64,000 bases of DNA from Rapana venosa (GCA_028751875.1 CM054143.1:68663264-68727263), one strand, 5' to 3'. Shown: positions 43,696 through 54,623, counted from the first letter of the stretch. The notes: generated from the sequence alone by a model not told the origin. Numbers and translations are program-made.

Positions 43696-44730
43696 AGGAG
43701 CTCAGTACAGTAAACAAGCCCAAATAATATGAAAATAGACGTATGAAAATGCCCTTTATTAGAAGACCACAAACTATTGAAGGGGGAGAGAGAGAGAGAG
43801 AGTGTGAGAGAAGGATGAGCAGAGACGGAGAGAGATCGAGGAGAGGAAGAGAGAGGAGGATTGAGAAGACGATTGAGAGAGAGGAGAGAATGATATAATT
43901 TGCATATCGGCTTAGGCCACAATACAGATAAAAAAAAAAAGAGTGAGAGATGAGAGGAGTGAGAAAATACGAGACTGGAGAGAAATAGATAAGAGAGAGA
44001 GTGTTCTTTTTTTTTGATTGTTTTTGTTTTATTTATTGTTTTTTTTTTTTATAAGTATATTTTATACTATAATTTAAATTCTCCAACCCCAGTACCCCCC
44101 CCCCCCCCTCCACCCCCCTCCCCTCCCCCAACCACTAATCCTCCACTTCCCCCCCTCCCACCCCTTTACTCTACAAATTTTTATGTCATTGGATAATCAA
44201 AATAACTTCCAATACCCCATACTCTCACACAAATAAAAAACAAGGAGGGAAAGAAAGAAGGAAAAACAATACCAGCCAAAATCTATAAGGTCATGTGACG
44301 AGAGAAAAAGAGAGAGAGAGAGAGAGAAGAGAGATGAGAGAGGAGAGAGAGAGAGAGAGAGAGATGGGAGAGATAGAGATGGAGAGAGAGAAGTGTGTTT
44401 GTGTGTGTGTGTGTTTCAGGGATAACACTAAATATATATATAATTCTCAAAACAGTGCACGTACCGTCAACCTTATTTATTGATTATACTCATGCAGGTT
44501 ATATGCATGATAATGAAATAACTTCAATACCCGTGTAAAAGGTAAAAAGGTAAACCCGTGTACTCACACAATTAAAACAAGGAGAAGAGAATAGGGGGAT
44601 AAAAACCAAATCTATAAGGTCAGATGAGAGAGAGAGAGAGAGAGATCTTAGGACGAGAGAGGAGGAGATGAGAGATAAGAGAGAGGAGATGAGAGTGTGT
44701 GTGTGTGTGTGTGTGTGTATGGGTGTGGTG

Positions 44731-44767
<37 letters not shown>

Positions 44768-45099
44768 TGTGTGTGTGAGTGTTGCAAGGATAATACTAAA
44801 TCATAATTCTCAAGGACAGCACAGGATCACCATCAAAATTGTTCTCGAAATATACTCGTACAAATTGAATGTCTTGAAAAAAGAAATAAGCCCAATACAA
44901 TACACTCTTACAATAAGGAGGAAAAAATTTCAATTAAGTCATAAAAATGAACATGTAAAACATTTAAGACAAGACGAGAGAAGATAGGGGGGAGGAAGAA
45001 ATGTAGAGGAGAGAGTGGGTGAGGGAGGAGGAGGGATGGATGTGGTGGTGTGTGTGTGTTGTGTGTGGGTGTGTGTTGTTGTGTGTTGGGTGTGTGTTG

Positions 45100-45141
<42 letters not shown>

Positions 45142-45427
45142 GTAATGCTTTTTGTTATGTAAAGAAACAAACAGGGATCGACATAGAAAATAATATGAAT
45201 ATGTTCTCAACAGAACTTCGATCACGTGTCAATCACTTCTTTTTCATTATACTCGTACAGAGTTAAACACATATTATTTGTTTGATAGATATATTTCTTG
45301 TAACTATAGTGGTAATAAAAAAAATAAAGAAAGAAGTAGAATGAAGAAGAAAATTTTAAAAAATACATTAGAATAAAAGTTTTAACTTTGGTAAAACTCA
45401 CTTATCAACAACAATGAACATTTGAAA

Positions 45428-45525
45428 GGGGGAGAGAGAGAGAGAGAGAATGGAGTGAGAGGAGAGTGAATGAGAGAGAGAGTGAGAGGGAGAGGTGAGA
45501 GAGAGAGGGGGGGGGGGGGACAGGT
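45428..45525. repeat. GA array with G run
   Basis: (GA)n ending in a G run at about 45509-45520. Confidence 0.88.
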
Positions 45526-45599
45526 TGACCATTACAGACAGGTGAAGGGATAGGGAAGGGCAGATTGGTAGGATGGAAAAGGGCAGAGAGGTAAGGGAG

Positions 45600-46310
45600 G
45601 ATATGCAAACTTTGTTTTGAGGCTATGGGACTGTGGTTTGTTATTGTTGATGTATCAAGTGAGTTGATAATTGACTTTGTAGGATTGTTATTGATTGAGT
45701 TGTTTAACTGAATCAGGAAGGGAGTTCCACAGCATAGGGCTGAGTAAAGTTGACTAGATTTGAACTAAGTCTATTCTCGGAATTGGGACCCTGGGCTTTA
45801 TAGTATTTCTGAGATTGGTTTAGGGGGAATTTGTCCTTTTAAGTATGATGGTGCAGGTCCTGTCATGGATCTTGAACATCATGACTCCTTTGTTATATTT
45901 TAATCGTGGTGTAAGGGGAGAATATTAGTTGAGTATAGTCAGCTTTCTAATAAGCTTGTCCTTCTTTAAAAGGTCCAGTTTGAGCGTCTGCAAGCTTGTA
46001 CAGCAACTCCCAGTAACGGTGTCATAGTGTTTGCACTGCAGAATACCACAGGGGTTAGAAGCATAGTCTATTGAGGATTGGATATAGATTGGAAGAATAG
46101 TTTCCTTGAATGAAAGTCAAGAAAGTGCTTGATTTTAGAAAAGTTGGTATGCTCTTTTGGGACATGTATTTGCATCGTATTGAGATATGTGGTAGAACCA
46201 ACTGAGATTTTCATCAAATGTTAACCTGTAAAACCATCTGTGGTGATTAGATTCGTTCAATTACTTCCTTTTAATTTGAATGGGGAGTAAGTTTAGGGTA
46301 TTATTTATTA
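45600..46310 (-). pseudogene. Decayed LINE post-RT domain (third family)
   Basis: On minus, PRLKYNKGVMMFKIHDR (about 45915-45860), then YLKGQIPPKPISEI in another frame, and MLWNSLPDSVKQLNQ (about 45735-45690), in the order seen in the LINE at 28.5-29.2 kb. Several frameshifts and stops. No RT catalytic block is present. Confidence 0.6.
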
Positions 46311-46400
46311 TGAAAAAGGGGGAGAGGGAGGGAGGGGGGGAAGAGAGGGGGGTGGATGAGAGGGGGGGAGGGAGGGATAATAATGAATGAGAGAGAGGGG
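46311..46400. repeat. GGA/GGGA array
   Basis: GGGGGAGAGGGAGGGA repeats. Confidence 0.88.
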
Positions 46401-46414
46401 AAAATTTTTTTTTT

Positions 46415-46735
46415 ATTTATTTAAATTTTTTTTATCGGGATAAAGGAAAGCATTTCTGGCTTTTTTTTAACTCCATCCTCGTTTATGCAGTTTTTTTTAA
46501 AAAATGTCATCCGTTCCCAAGGCACACAATAGCCTAATTTTTTCGAAAAGCCGGGGGAAAAGGATTTAACGTGCGCGCAAAAATTTCTGCGTGCGTTGCA
46601 CACGGAAAATCGGTTTTTTGTCTATCCGAAGGACTTTTGGGGGAGTGGATCGACTGTGTTAACTCCAAGGGGAAAAATCCCCTTTTAACGGGAACGAACC
46701 CGGGGGGGCGTCAGATTGGGCGCAAAAGTTCTAAC
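46415..46735 (-). mobile_element. SINE-A, near full length, corrupted
   Basis: Complement of the full order: GGGATAAAGGAAAGCATTTC, CATCCGTTCCCAAGGCACAC, CGTGCGTTGCACACGG, TATCCGAAGGACTTTTGGGG, TGTTAACTCCAAGGGG, and the B-box region GGAACGAACCCGG on plus at about 46689. Confidence 0.75.
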
Positions 46736-47008
46736 CCCAGCTACCGTCCCCGATACCACTGCTGCCTTTCAGGCGTGCAGCTGTTTACTGACGCCCGTTT
46801 TTACTGCACGATTTGGCTTACATTTAAAGACAGTTCATTGTCCAAATTTTTGGCTCACTGCGATGGGTTCCATTTTTGCCACAATTTGGTCTTACACGAT
46901 TCATCTTTTACAGGGTCGGTTCCCTGCCCCGGGGTTGGTGGCCCCCCATTTTATTTCGCTGTAAGACAGATCCCTGTTTGTTGTCCTGTCTGATTGTGTG
47001 ACAGCACT
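46736..47008. other. No feature recognised
   Basis: Mixed-composition sequence before a CT array. Confidence 0.4.
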
Positions 47009-47485
47009 GGGCTCTAGGCTTTGCTCTGTCCTCTCTGTCTCTCATCCTGTTCTCTTCTCTCTGCTTTCACTCTTTCACTCTCTCTCTCTCTCTCTTCCTC
47101 TCATCTCACAGTCTGTCTCTCAATGCTCTCGCTCTGTCTCTCCTCTCTCTCTCCTTCATCCTCTCTTTCTCTTCCTTCTTCTTCAGCCGCTCTAGCTTTC
47201 TCTCCTCTCTCTCTCCTGTCTCTCTCTCTCTCTCTGTCTCTCTCTCTCTCCTCTCTCTCTCACTCTCTCTCTCTCCTCTCTCTCTCCCCCCCCTTCTCTC
47301 CCCCTCTCTCTCTCATCTCTCTCGCTCTCTCTTCACTCTGCTCTTTCTCTCTCTCTCTCTCTCTCTCTCTTCTCCTCTCTCCTCTTCTCTCCTTCTTCTC
47401 TCTCCTCTTCTCTCTCTTCTCTCCTTTCTCTCTCTCCTCTCCCTCTCTCTCTCCTTCTCTCTCTCTCCTATCTCTCTCTCTCCTC

Positions 47486-47541
<56 letters not shown>

Positions 47542-47835
47542 TCTCTCTCCCTCTCTCTTCTCTCTCACTCTCTCCCTCCCCCTCTCTCTCTCCTCTCTCT
47601 CTCTCTCTCTCCCTCTCTCTCTCCCTTCCTCTCTCTCCTCTCTCTCTTTTTCTCTCTTACTCTCTCTCTGTCTCTCTGTCTCTCTCCTCTCTCTCTCTCT
47701 CTTGTCTCTCTCTCTCTCTCCTCCTCGCTCTCTCGTCTCTCTCTCATCTCTCTCTCTGCTCTCTCTCTCTCGCTCTCTCTCTCTCTCTGTTCTCGTCTGT
47801 CTCTCTCTCTGTCTGTCTCTCTCTCTCTCCTCCAT
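47009..47835. repeat. CT array, 0.83 kb
   Basis: CTCTCTCTCTCC/TCTT variants. Open frames up to 279 codons are artefacts. Confidence 0.95.
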
Positions 47836-48179
47836 CATCATCTATCACAGTGGCCCTTGATGGGTTGTCTGTGGTGTTGGTCTGGTTTTAGGACGGGGTA
47901 CACTAGGTAACATTTCATCCCAGCTTCATTCGACTCTTTTGTACCTAACGAACCCGCTGTGTCTTCCAAGGACCAACAAAAGACTATCAGAGACCTCACC
48001 CCTTTTAGTTTTTTCAAGAAACAGTGATTTGTTGTTTTTAAAAGGTGGTGGTGATGATGATCGGGTGGTTGGGGGATGGTGGTGGTGGTGGGATGTACTC
48101 TTTTGAATTTGTTGACTATGTAAATTGTGTTAAAAATATACAGTCACGATGTAAAAATGAAGACTACCACGAGAGACGC
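47836..48179. other. No feature recognised
   Basis: Contains a short GTGGTGATGATG-type stretch at about 48044-48092. No coding evidence. Confidence 0.4.
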
Positions 48180-48350
48180 AGTCACACAGTCACACAGACA
48201 GACATACAAACCGACAGACACACAGACACACACACGTGCACGCGCACACGTACGCAAATGCACAGAAAGAGAGGGGGGAAGAAAGGACAGACAGAGAGAA
48301 AGAGACAGACACAGACAGAGACAAATAGACGGACAGACAGAGGCAGCAAG
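48180..48350. repeat. CACAGA/GACA-rich microsatellite
   Basis: CACACAGACAGACATAC and GAGACAGACACAGACAG steps. Confidence 0.85.
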
Positions 48351-48500
48351 ACATGAAATCTTTTTTCTGTAGATGACAAAACTGGCTACAGTTGTTGAAA
48401 ACAGACGACACAGCCTTACAAAGCAGCCCTGTGCCTGTTAGCCAGTGTAGACGAAACAGGTCATCAGGCTTGGACTGGATATTTGCTGCTGAAAAGGGGA

Positions 48501-49000
48501 NNNNNNNNNNNNNNNNNNNNNNNNNNNNNNNNNNNNNNNNNNNNNNNNNNNNNNNNNNNNNNNNNNNNNNNNNNNNNNNNNNNNNNNNNNNNNNNNNNNN
48601 NNNNNNNNNNNNNNNNNNNNNNNNNNNNNNNNNNNNNNNNNNNNNNNNNNNNNNNNNNNNNNNNNNNNNNNNNNNNNNNNNNNNNNNNNNNNNNNNNNNN
48701 NNNNNNNNNNNNNNNNNNNNNNNNNNNNNNNNNNNNNNNNNNNNNNNNNNNNNNNNNNNNNNNNNNNNNNNNNNNNNNNNNNNNNNNNNNNNNNNNNNNN
48801 NNNNNNNNNNNNNNNNNNNNNNNNNNNNNNNNNNNNNNNNNNNNNNNNNNNNNNNNNNNNNNNNNNNNNNNNNNNNNNNNNNNNNNNNNNNNNNNNNNNN
48901 NNNNNNNNNNNNNNNNNNNNNNNNNNNNNNNNNNNNNNNNNNNNNNNNNNNNNNNNNNNNNNNNNNNNNNNNNNNNNNNNNNNNNNNNNNNNNNNNNNNN
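48501..49000. other. Assembly gap, exactly 500 N
   Basis: A run of N of round length, usually a scaffolding placeholder of unknown true size. Confidence 0.99.
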
Positions 49001-49231
49001 TAGAGAAATGTTTATGTCTGTTTTGAACCAGTTATGGAGGTTATCACAACCAAAAACACAAACACTACACTACTTTTTTTTCAGGGTTCTAATGCTATAC
49101 ACTTATATCCATGTCACTTGTCTGCATCCTCTGTCACATGTCATACATAGGTGACACGGGTGTGGAAAATCTTGAAACAGTGCCGGTGATAAATAAGTGG
49201 CAAATTCTCATCGTCTAGTTCATCACCACTA

Positions 49232-49353
49232 TCACAGATTTATAGCAGCATTAATCTCTGCTCTTTCCTCTTCATTCAACTCAAACAGGTCAAAATTTGG
49301 ATAAATGTCGTCGTCAGAAAATTGGTCAGTGCCTTTTTCCTCCAGTGTTGATT
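49232..49353 (-). CDS. Candidate terminal coding exon, acidic
   Basis: On minus, an acceptor with a pyrimidine tract (CTCCTTTTTCTGAAATCCTAG) precedes a 122-base segment. Two bases complete a codon, then STLEEKGTDQFSDDDIYPNF, DLFELNEEERAEINAAINL and TGA at 49234-49232, with a second stop next to it. A one-base shift at the stop would continue CDSGDELDDENLPLIYHRHC, so it may instead be a frameshifted transposon or retro-pseudogene. I do not recognise the protein. It lies downstream, in transcription order, of the split gene at 54.6-63.7 kb, but no link is proven. Confidence 0.35.
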
Positions 49354-49424
49354 CTAGGATTTCAGAAAAAGGAGCCCAAGGGCTCCCTACCTGAAAAAAG
49401 GGGGCATGGCCCCCCCCCCCTCAT

Positions 49425-49482
49425 GTTTGACAAGATTCAGCGCTATATAAATTCCATATATTACTATCATTATTAAGTAGTA
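49425..49482 (+). mobile_element. LINE 3' tail fragment
   Basis: GACAAGATTCAGCGCTATAT then AAATTCCATATATTACTATC. Confidence 0.75.
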
Positions 49483-49639
49483 ATATTTGCTGACAATACC
49501 CTCAGTACTCTTAGTTTCTGCTATTTTTTCAAGGAAGAGAAACAAAACCAAACAAACAGGCAGCTAGGTAGGCAGAAAGGATTAACTCTTCACCTGAAGT
49601 GTTGCAGTTAATCTGTGGTAAGCACTGGTGACACAGGAG

Positions 49640-49740
49640 AGAGAGAGAGTGTGTGGGGAAGGGGAGAGGAGAGAGAGGTGGGTAGAGGGAGGAGAAACTG
49701 ACAGGAAGAGAGAGAGAAGGAGGGGGGGGGGGGGGGGGGA
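49640..49740. repeat. GA array with G run
   Basis: GA/GGGGA repeats, G run at about 49719-49739. Confidence 0.88.
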
Positions 49741-49750
49741 GTGTTCAAAG

Positions 49751-49990
49751 TCAAATTTGTATTTCCACAGAGTTGGGGAGATAGATTTAGATGAGAAGAG
49801 GTAAAAGCCAATATCAAAGATTTAAAAAAAATTTTCTTCACTAGATGGTAGAAAGAGAGAGAAAGGCTGGCCAATTTTGTATTTCCACATTCAGAGATAG
49901 GTCTAGATCTAGATGTTAAGTTAAAGCCAGTCTCAAAGTCTTGAATTTCTCCCCGAGATCATACATTGAGAGAAAGAGAGAGAGTGGCCT
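49751..49990 (+). repeat. 120-bp tandem duplication
   Basis: Two diverged units (49751-49870 and 49871-49990) share TTGTATTTCCACA, AGATAG-TTTAGAT, TAAAGCCA-TCTCAAAG and a GAGAAAGAGAGAG end. Confidence 0.75.
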
Positions 49991-50067
49991 AAACAATGAA
50001 AGTCTTTCTGAAGAGTTTCATCTTGTACAGCCTCCTGGTGATCGGCAGAGTTCTTGCCTGATGCTTT

Positions 50068-50647
50068 AAGTGCTGTTCTGTAATTAGCACATCCTCCTTT
50101 AGTGAAGGCATTGGACAGCCTAACCCATGCCATGTTCACTGTTCACAAGCCAGGGCTACTTGTCTCCCAGATCTACCAGCACCGAACCTGCTGGGAAATG
50201 GCGTCTGCTATCTCCTCAACGATCTCTGTCCCAGTTACGTCACTTGTTTCTGGAGTACAAGGCTTCTTGGAAGATGATGTAAACAAAGAGGACAACAGAG
50301 CAGGAGAAGCCTGCTTTATTATGAAGAGGGCTTGTAGGCAAGAATAAAAATCTGGCCCCTGGGGGTAGCCTACCAATGTAATGACCGCTGCAGGAACTAA
50401 CAAGGATGAACCAGTTTCTGTGATTGGTCAAAAGTGAGGCGCTTAGCCAATCAGAAACATCATTGGAGAACTTCGGTGAAAGTAGCGCTTAATTCTAGAG
50501 ATATACAAAAGGCAGTTGCATTTGTTCAAAAACACGCTTTCCATGATTTTTTGGGCGTCTGTTTGGGCGCACTGCCCACATCGTTTTGTGGCAATTTTGA
50601 AAAAAATGCAGGAATCTCGCAAGGGCGCACCCTAGAATCAACACTGT
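50068..50647 (+). repeat. Dispersed repeat R, copy 1
   Basis: Starts AAGTGCTGTTCTGTAATTAG and ends CTAGAATCAACACTG. It is collinear with 53937-54623. A 42-bp block (50412-50453) is identical in both copies and contains TGATTGG and CCAATCA in inverted orientation. Open frames inside it show no family similarity. Confidence 0.82.
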
Positions 50648-50939
50648 TCCTCCAAGTGGCAGAGAAAAACAGAGCAAGTTAAAAATATTCTCTCTACTAA
50701 AATCTGTGAACCCAGGAAGCTTATAAACATTCTCGTGGAAAAGGAGAAGCAGTGTTTGCCTTAACACAACTATTTCCCAGAGTCGCGTTGATGCCAGTTA
50801 GCGCATGACTGATCGCTATAAACATCCCCTCCTCTGCTACCGTTATCACTGGAAAACCGGCTGACAGGACTGAAGGGTAGAGAGCAGGGGGAGAAATTCA
50901 GGACAGGGGAAGTAATTGTCAGCAGATATCCAGTACTGT
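50648..50939. other. No feature recognised
   Basis: Mixed-composition sequence between repeat R and a LINE tail. Confidence 0.4.
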
Positions 50940-51062
50940 AAGGGCTAAACTATTAATTGTTATTGGTTGCATGACTGTGTACGAATAGGTTGAATGCAAG
51001 CGCTTTGATTTGTCTTTGCAAGATATAGCGCTAAATAAATTCCATTTATTATTATTACTTTC
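50940..51062 (+). mobile_element. LINE 3' tail fragment
   Basis: TTGGTTGCATGACTGTGTAC, AAGCGCTTTGATTTGTCTTT, GCAAGATATAGCGCTAAATA and TTATTATTATTAC. The TAA-rich end meets the 3' end of a minus-strand RTE element tail to tail. Confidence 0.82.
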
Positions 51063-53335
51063 CGTCACCGTCACCGATCCCTCAGATTCCGAATCCTTTG
51101 GGGCACCTTCGAAGCTTTGTCAACCACCTTTCTCCAGTTCTCTCGTCTCTCAGCCACCCTCAGGGTGTCTCTCAGCTCCATGTCTGTCCACTCTCGAATG
51201 TTGTCCTCCCATCTCTTCCTTTGTCTGCCTCTTCTTCTTCCTCCCCTCACTGTGCCTTGTAGGATTGTTTTAGCAAGACCAGAGGAGCGTGTGACATGAC
51301 CAAACCACTTCAGTTTTCGTTGTCTGACGAGTGTTTGAAGGTCAGTATAGGGCCCGATTTCATTGCGGATGTGTCTCTTGACTTCTTCATTCGTGATGTG
51401 GTCTTTGTACGAGATGCCTAAGAGTCTTCGGAAGCACCTCATTTCTACAGTTCTTATTCTTTTCTCTAAGTCTGCTGTGAGGGTCCATGATTCACATGCA
51501 TATAAGAAAATTGACATGACCAGAGAGCGCATCAGTCTGATTTTGGAACTGATGGCAATTTTTCTGTTGCTCCAGAAGGGTTTGAGCTTGGTCATTGCGG
51601 CTGTGGTCTGGGCAAATCTTGACAGTATTTCTGGTTTTGATCCCTCGTCTGTCACGATAGATCCCAGATATTTGAATCTGTGAACATTTTCAAGTTTCTG
51701 GTCTTTGATTTCTGATGTAAAGTTGCTGTTTGTCATCATTTTGGTTTCCCCCCCACTAATTTCCATACCAAATTTTGCTGATTTTTCTTCTATGTGGTTC
51801 ACTAAGTCTGTTAGTTCTTGCTCGTGACCAGCTAATCCGTCAATATCATCAGCGAAGCGCAAAGTTGTGATTGTTAGCCCTCCAATACTCGCTGTTCATT
51901 CATGTTCTTCTAGTGCTTCTTCCATGATTCTCTCAAGAAATAGATTGAAGAGAGTAGGGGAGAGCAGGCAGCCCTGGTGCACATCGACCGTCGTCCGAAA
52001 CCAATCACCTACGTTGTTGTTGTCAAACACTGCACTTGTTGCATTCTCATAGAGGCTCTGTACGACTTTGATTAGGTTGGCATTGATGTTATAGAGGTTC
52101 ATAGTTGCCCGCAGTGCAGCGTGCCAAACTCTGTCGAATGCTTTCTTAAAATCGATAAAGACATGGTAGAGGTCCTGTTGATGCTGGAGATATGTTTCCA
52201 TTATGAGTCTTATGTTGAAGATCTGCTCTGTTGTACTGCGTCCAGGTCTGAAACCAGCTGTTCTTCTGCCATGATTCTTTCAGCCTGTGGTTTGAGCCTG
52301 TTCAGTAAGATCTTCAGCATCACTTTGCTTGGGTGACTGATGAGACTGATGGTGCGGTAGTTCTGGCATTGTTGGAGGTTGCCTTTTTTAGGAAGTGTTA
52401 TTATAAGGGATTGTGTCCACGCTTTTGGCCATACTCCAGTCTGCCAGATCTTGTTGCAGATTCGGTGGAGTACGTCTATACATGGATCACCTCCTGCTTG
52501 CACCATTTCAGCTGGGACATTATCAACACCTGCAGATGTTCCCGGTTTTAGAGATGAGACTGCTTTTACAACTTCCTCTCTCAGTAAACTACATGAGGCT
52601 GTTTCAGATGATGGTGGGACATTCAGCACTTCAGAATCTCCAGTTGCTCTATGCGAGCATAACTCCTCACAATATTCCGTCCATCTTTTCATTGTCTTCC
52701 TCTTCTGTCAAGCACTTTCCCGCTTTATCTTGTATGGTGGAGGGTCTTGATGATTTTGTTGCAGTTAGGTCTTTTACAAGTTGATAGGCATTCTTACTCT
52801 CATTTCTTTCCATGTTGGTTTCTATCTCCTCACATTTCTCCTCTAGTAATTTTTCCATAGCATCTTTCATTCCTTTCTTCACCTTTTTGGTTGCTTCTTT
52901 ATACTTTCTTGTCCCTTCTGCACTCTGAGTCTGCCTCTTCAGTTCTCTGCGCTTATCACAAAGCTCTAGGACTTCCTCGGAAACCCATGGTTTCTTTATT
53001 ATCCTCTTTCTTCCAAGGAGCTCTTTTCCTGCTCCATTGAAGGAGTCATTGAATGTGTCGATCATACTTTCCATTTCAATGTCTTCTTCCAGTGTCAAGA
53101 GGAGTGCAAATTTCCCGCCAATGTTTGCTTGGAATGATTCTAATATGTTTGGGTCCTTCAGCTTATCTAGATTGAACTTCATTCGGAAGCTTCCCTGTTT
53201 TCTGTTCTTCTTTAAGCGTACTGCGAACGTCATCATTACTAGCTCATGGTCGCTGCCGATGTCTGCACCTGGAAAGCTTCTGGTTTGGGCAATGTTTACG
53301 CTTGTCTGGAAACGGCGTTGTACCAAGTATTACTT
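51063..53335 (-). mobile_element. RTE-type non-LTR retrotransposon, 5'-truncated
   Basis: A 2.27-kb element on minus: the end of the endonuclease domain (about 53335-53200), a basic linker, reverse transcriptase (about 52700-51850), the C-terminal domain (51850-51071), a very short 3' untranslated part (GGTGACGGTGACGGAAAG) and a TAATAATAATAA tail shared with its neighbour. This structure (one EN-RT ORF, tiny 3' region) fits the RTE group. The 5' part of the endonuclease is missing. Confidence 0.85.
51071..53326 (-). pseudogene. RTE EN-RT polyprotein, broken by two frameshifts and one stop
   Basis: In order on minus: SDHELVMMTFAVRLKKN (end of the endonuclease fold), a Lys/Glu-rich linker to EEED, a frameshift near 52690, SAGVDNVPAEMVQAGGD, LPKKGNLQQCQNYRTISLIS, a frameshift at about 52255, FIDFKKAFDRVWH (palm aspartate), VHQGCLLSPTLFNLFLE, a TGA at 51896-51898, LRFADDIDGLAG (catalytic DD), FKYLGSIVTDEGSKPEI, LYACESWTLTADLEKRI and RKLKWFGHVTRSSGLAKTIL. 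The stop replaces a codon where a glycine is expected, and reading resumes in the same frame. The catalytic residues are present, so decay is recent relative to the other LINEs here, but the copy cannot make a full protein. Confidence 0.88.
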
Positions 53336-53539
53336 TACTGCGTCCAAATCAGTATGGTTTTAAACAAAATATGAATTTCCAAAGTTTGCTACATAAATCT
53401 TGTTATGGGCAATGGTTAGGATGTCTGCTGAGAGAGGATGTGGACGCCTATAGAGCAGCAGATTTAAAGGCTTTTTCCACTGGAATATTCTTCAGACTGT
53501 TCATTTATTTTTTATGCTTCCCTGTAACCCAGGAATAAA
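53336..53539. other. No feature recognised
   Basis: Sequence beyond the 5' truncation of the RTE copy; unclassified. Confidence 0.4.
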
Positions 53540-53608
53540 AGTGCTTTGATTTGTTGATTTACAAGATTCATCACTATATCAATTCCATACATCATCATTA
53601 TCATGAAG
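53540..53608 (+). mobile_element. LINE 3' tail fragment
   Basis: AAGTGCTTTGATTTGTTGAT, TTACAAGATTCATCACTATA, TCAATTCCATACATCATCAT. Confidence 0.75.
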
Positions 53609-53936
53609 ACTGATCGGAGATTGGGATAGGGAGTGGCCTAGAAGCTGTTTTTTACAAGTTTGATAGAAGAGATCGTGATCGCATACCTTAGCAAAAAATT
53701 GAGGTTGGCATGATCTGAGGTTTTTGGTAAACAACTGCATGAATGCAAAAAACGCCTGGCCCAGTGTGTACTTTATTCAATGCAGAATGCAGGAAATATT
53801 ATTTCTTGCGGTAAAAGATAGTATAAATATATTTAATGGTTTTGTGTGTGTAGTGACTATTGAAAGTTGTAAAAAACTTCCCTTGACAGGATTTGGACAA
53901 ACGATGTACCGGGTGACCTCAGGGTGATCAGGTTAA
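53609..53936. other. No feature recognised
   Basis: Unclassified sequence before repeat R copy 2. Confidence 0.4.
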
Positions 53937-54623
53937 AAGTGCTGTTCTGTAATTAGCGCATCCTCCTTTAGTGAAGGCCTTGTTCATTCCATGTTTGATA
54001 CACAGCCGATATCTATCACATGCCATCATCCCTGTTCTCAAGTCAGGGCCACTTGTCTGGCCAGATCTGGAGAACCGTCTTGAAAGTCACCTCTGTGTTT
54101 GTCTGCCAGCTCTGAACCCTGCTGGGACGGGGCTTTCTTCTTGCCAGCCCATCTCCTCGCCATCTCTGTCCAATCGCCGAAACGTTTTCTGGAGGACAAG
54201 GCTTCTTGCAAGATGACGTTAACCAACAGGAGTTAGATGAGCCCATTCCCATTGCTGCGACCGCTTGTAGGCGCTAATCGGTAAATCTTGCTGTCCCTGG
54301 GGTATCAACGTAATGACCGCCGCAGAAACTGTGATGAAGTTGAACTGACAACGACGAACTACAGTTTCTGTGATTGGTCAAAAGTGAGGCGCTTAGCCAA
54401 TCAAAAGCATTGACGGAAAACTTTGGAAGTAACATTTAATTTTTGAGATTACAAAAAACCGGCAGTTGTGATGGCGCACTGTCCGTTTCAATACACGCTG
54501 TCATGTTTGTTTGGTTTTTTCCTGGGTTCATTAGGGCGCACTGCTCACATTGTTTTGCCCCAAAGTTGGAAAAAAAAAAAAAAGCAGGAATCCTGCAAGA
54601 GCACAGCCTAGAATCAACACTGA
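53937..54623 (+). repeat. Dispersed repeat R, copy 2
   Basis: Collinear with 50068-50647 from AAGTGCTGTTCTGTAATTAG to CTAGAATCAACACTG, but about 100 bases longer because of extra sequence in the left third. The identical 42-bp block is at 54362-54403. Confidence 0.82.

Larger units (their letters stand above)
42230..45420 (+). repeat. Composite GA/GT microsatellite plus ~200-bp body array
   Basis: Related bodies follow GA or GT tracts. Each begins GGATAATACTAAAT-like (42473, 42794, 44421, 44789) and continues with ATTCTCAAAACAG, CAAATTGAATGTCATGATAA, CAATACCCATACACTCACAC and AATAAAAACAAGGAG, ending near GTCATAAAAATGAACAT. A partial body occurs at about 44190-44300, and more distant ones at 42230-42420, 43560-43790 and 45150-45420. 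A SINE-A 3' fragment (42975-43040), an A/C-rich tract (43095-43480) and a 35-base C run (43660-43694) interrupt the array. Confidence 0.75.

Noticed and set aside
48392..49154. Open frames made of X residues
   Set aside because: They run through the 500-N gap.
50068..54623. Repeat R pair as the LTRs of one retroelement
   Set aside because: The copies are strongly diverged and differ in length, the interior is a minus-strand non-LTR element plus unrelated DNA, and no primer-binding site was seen.
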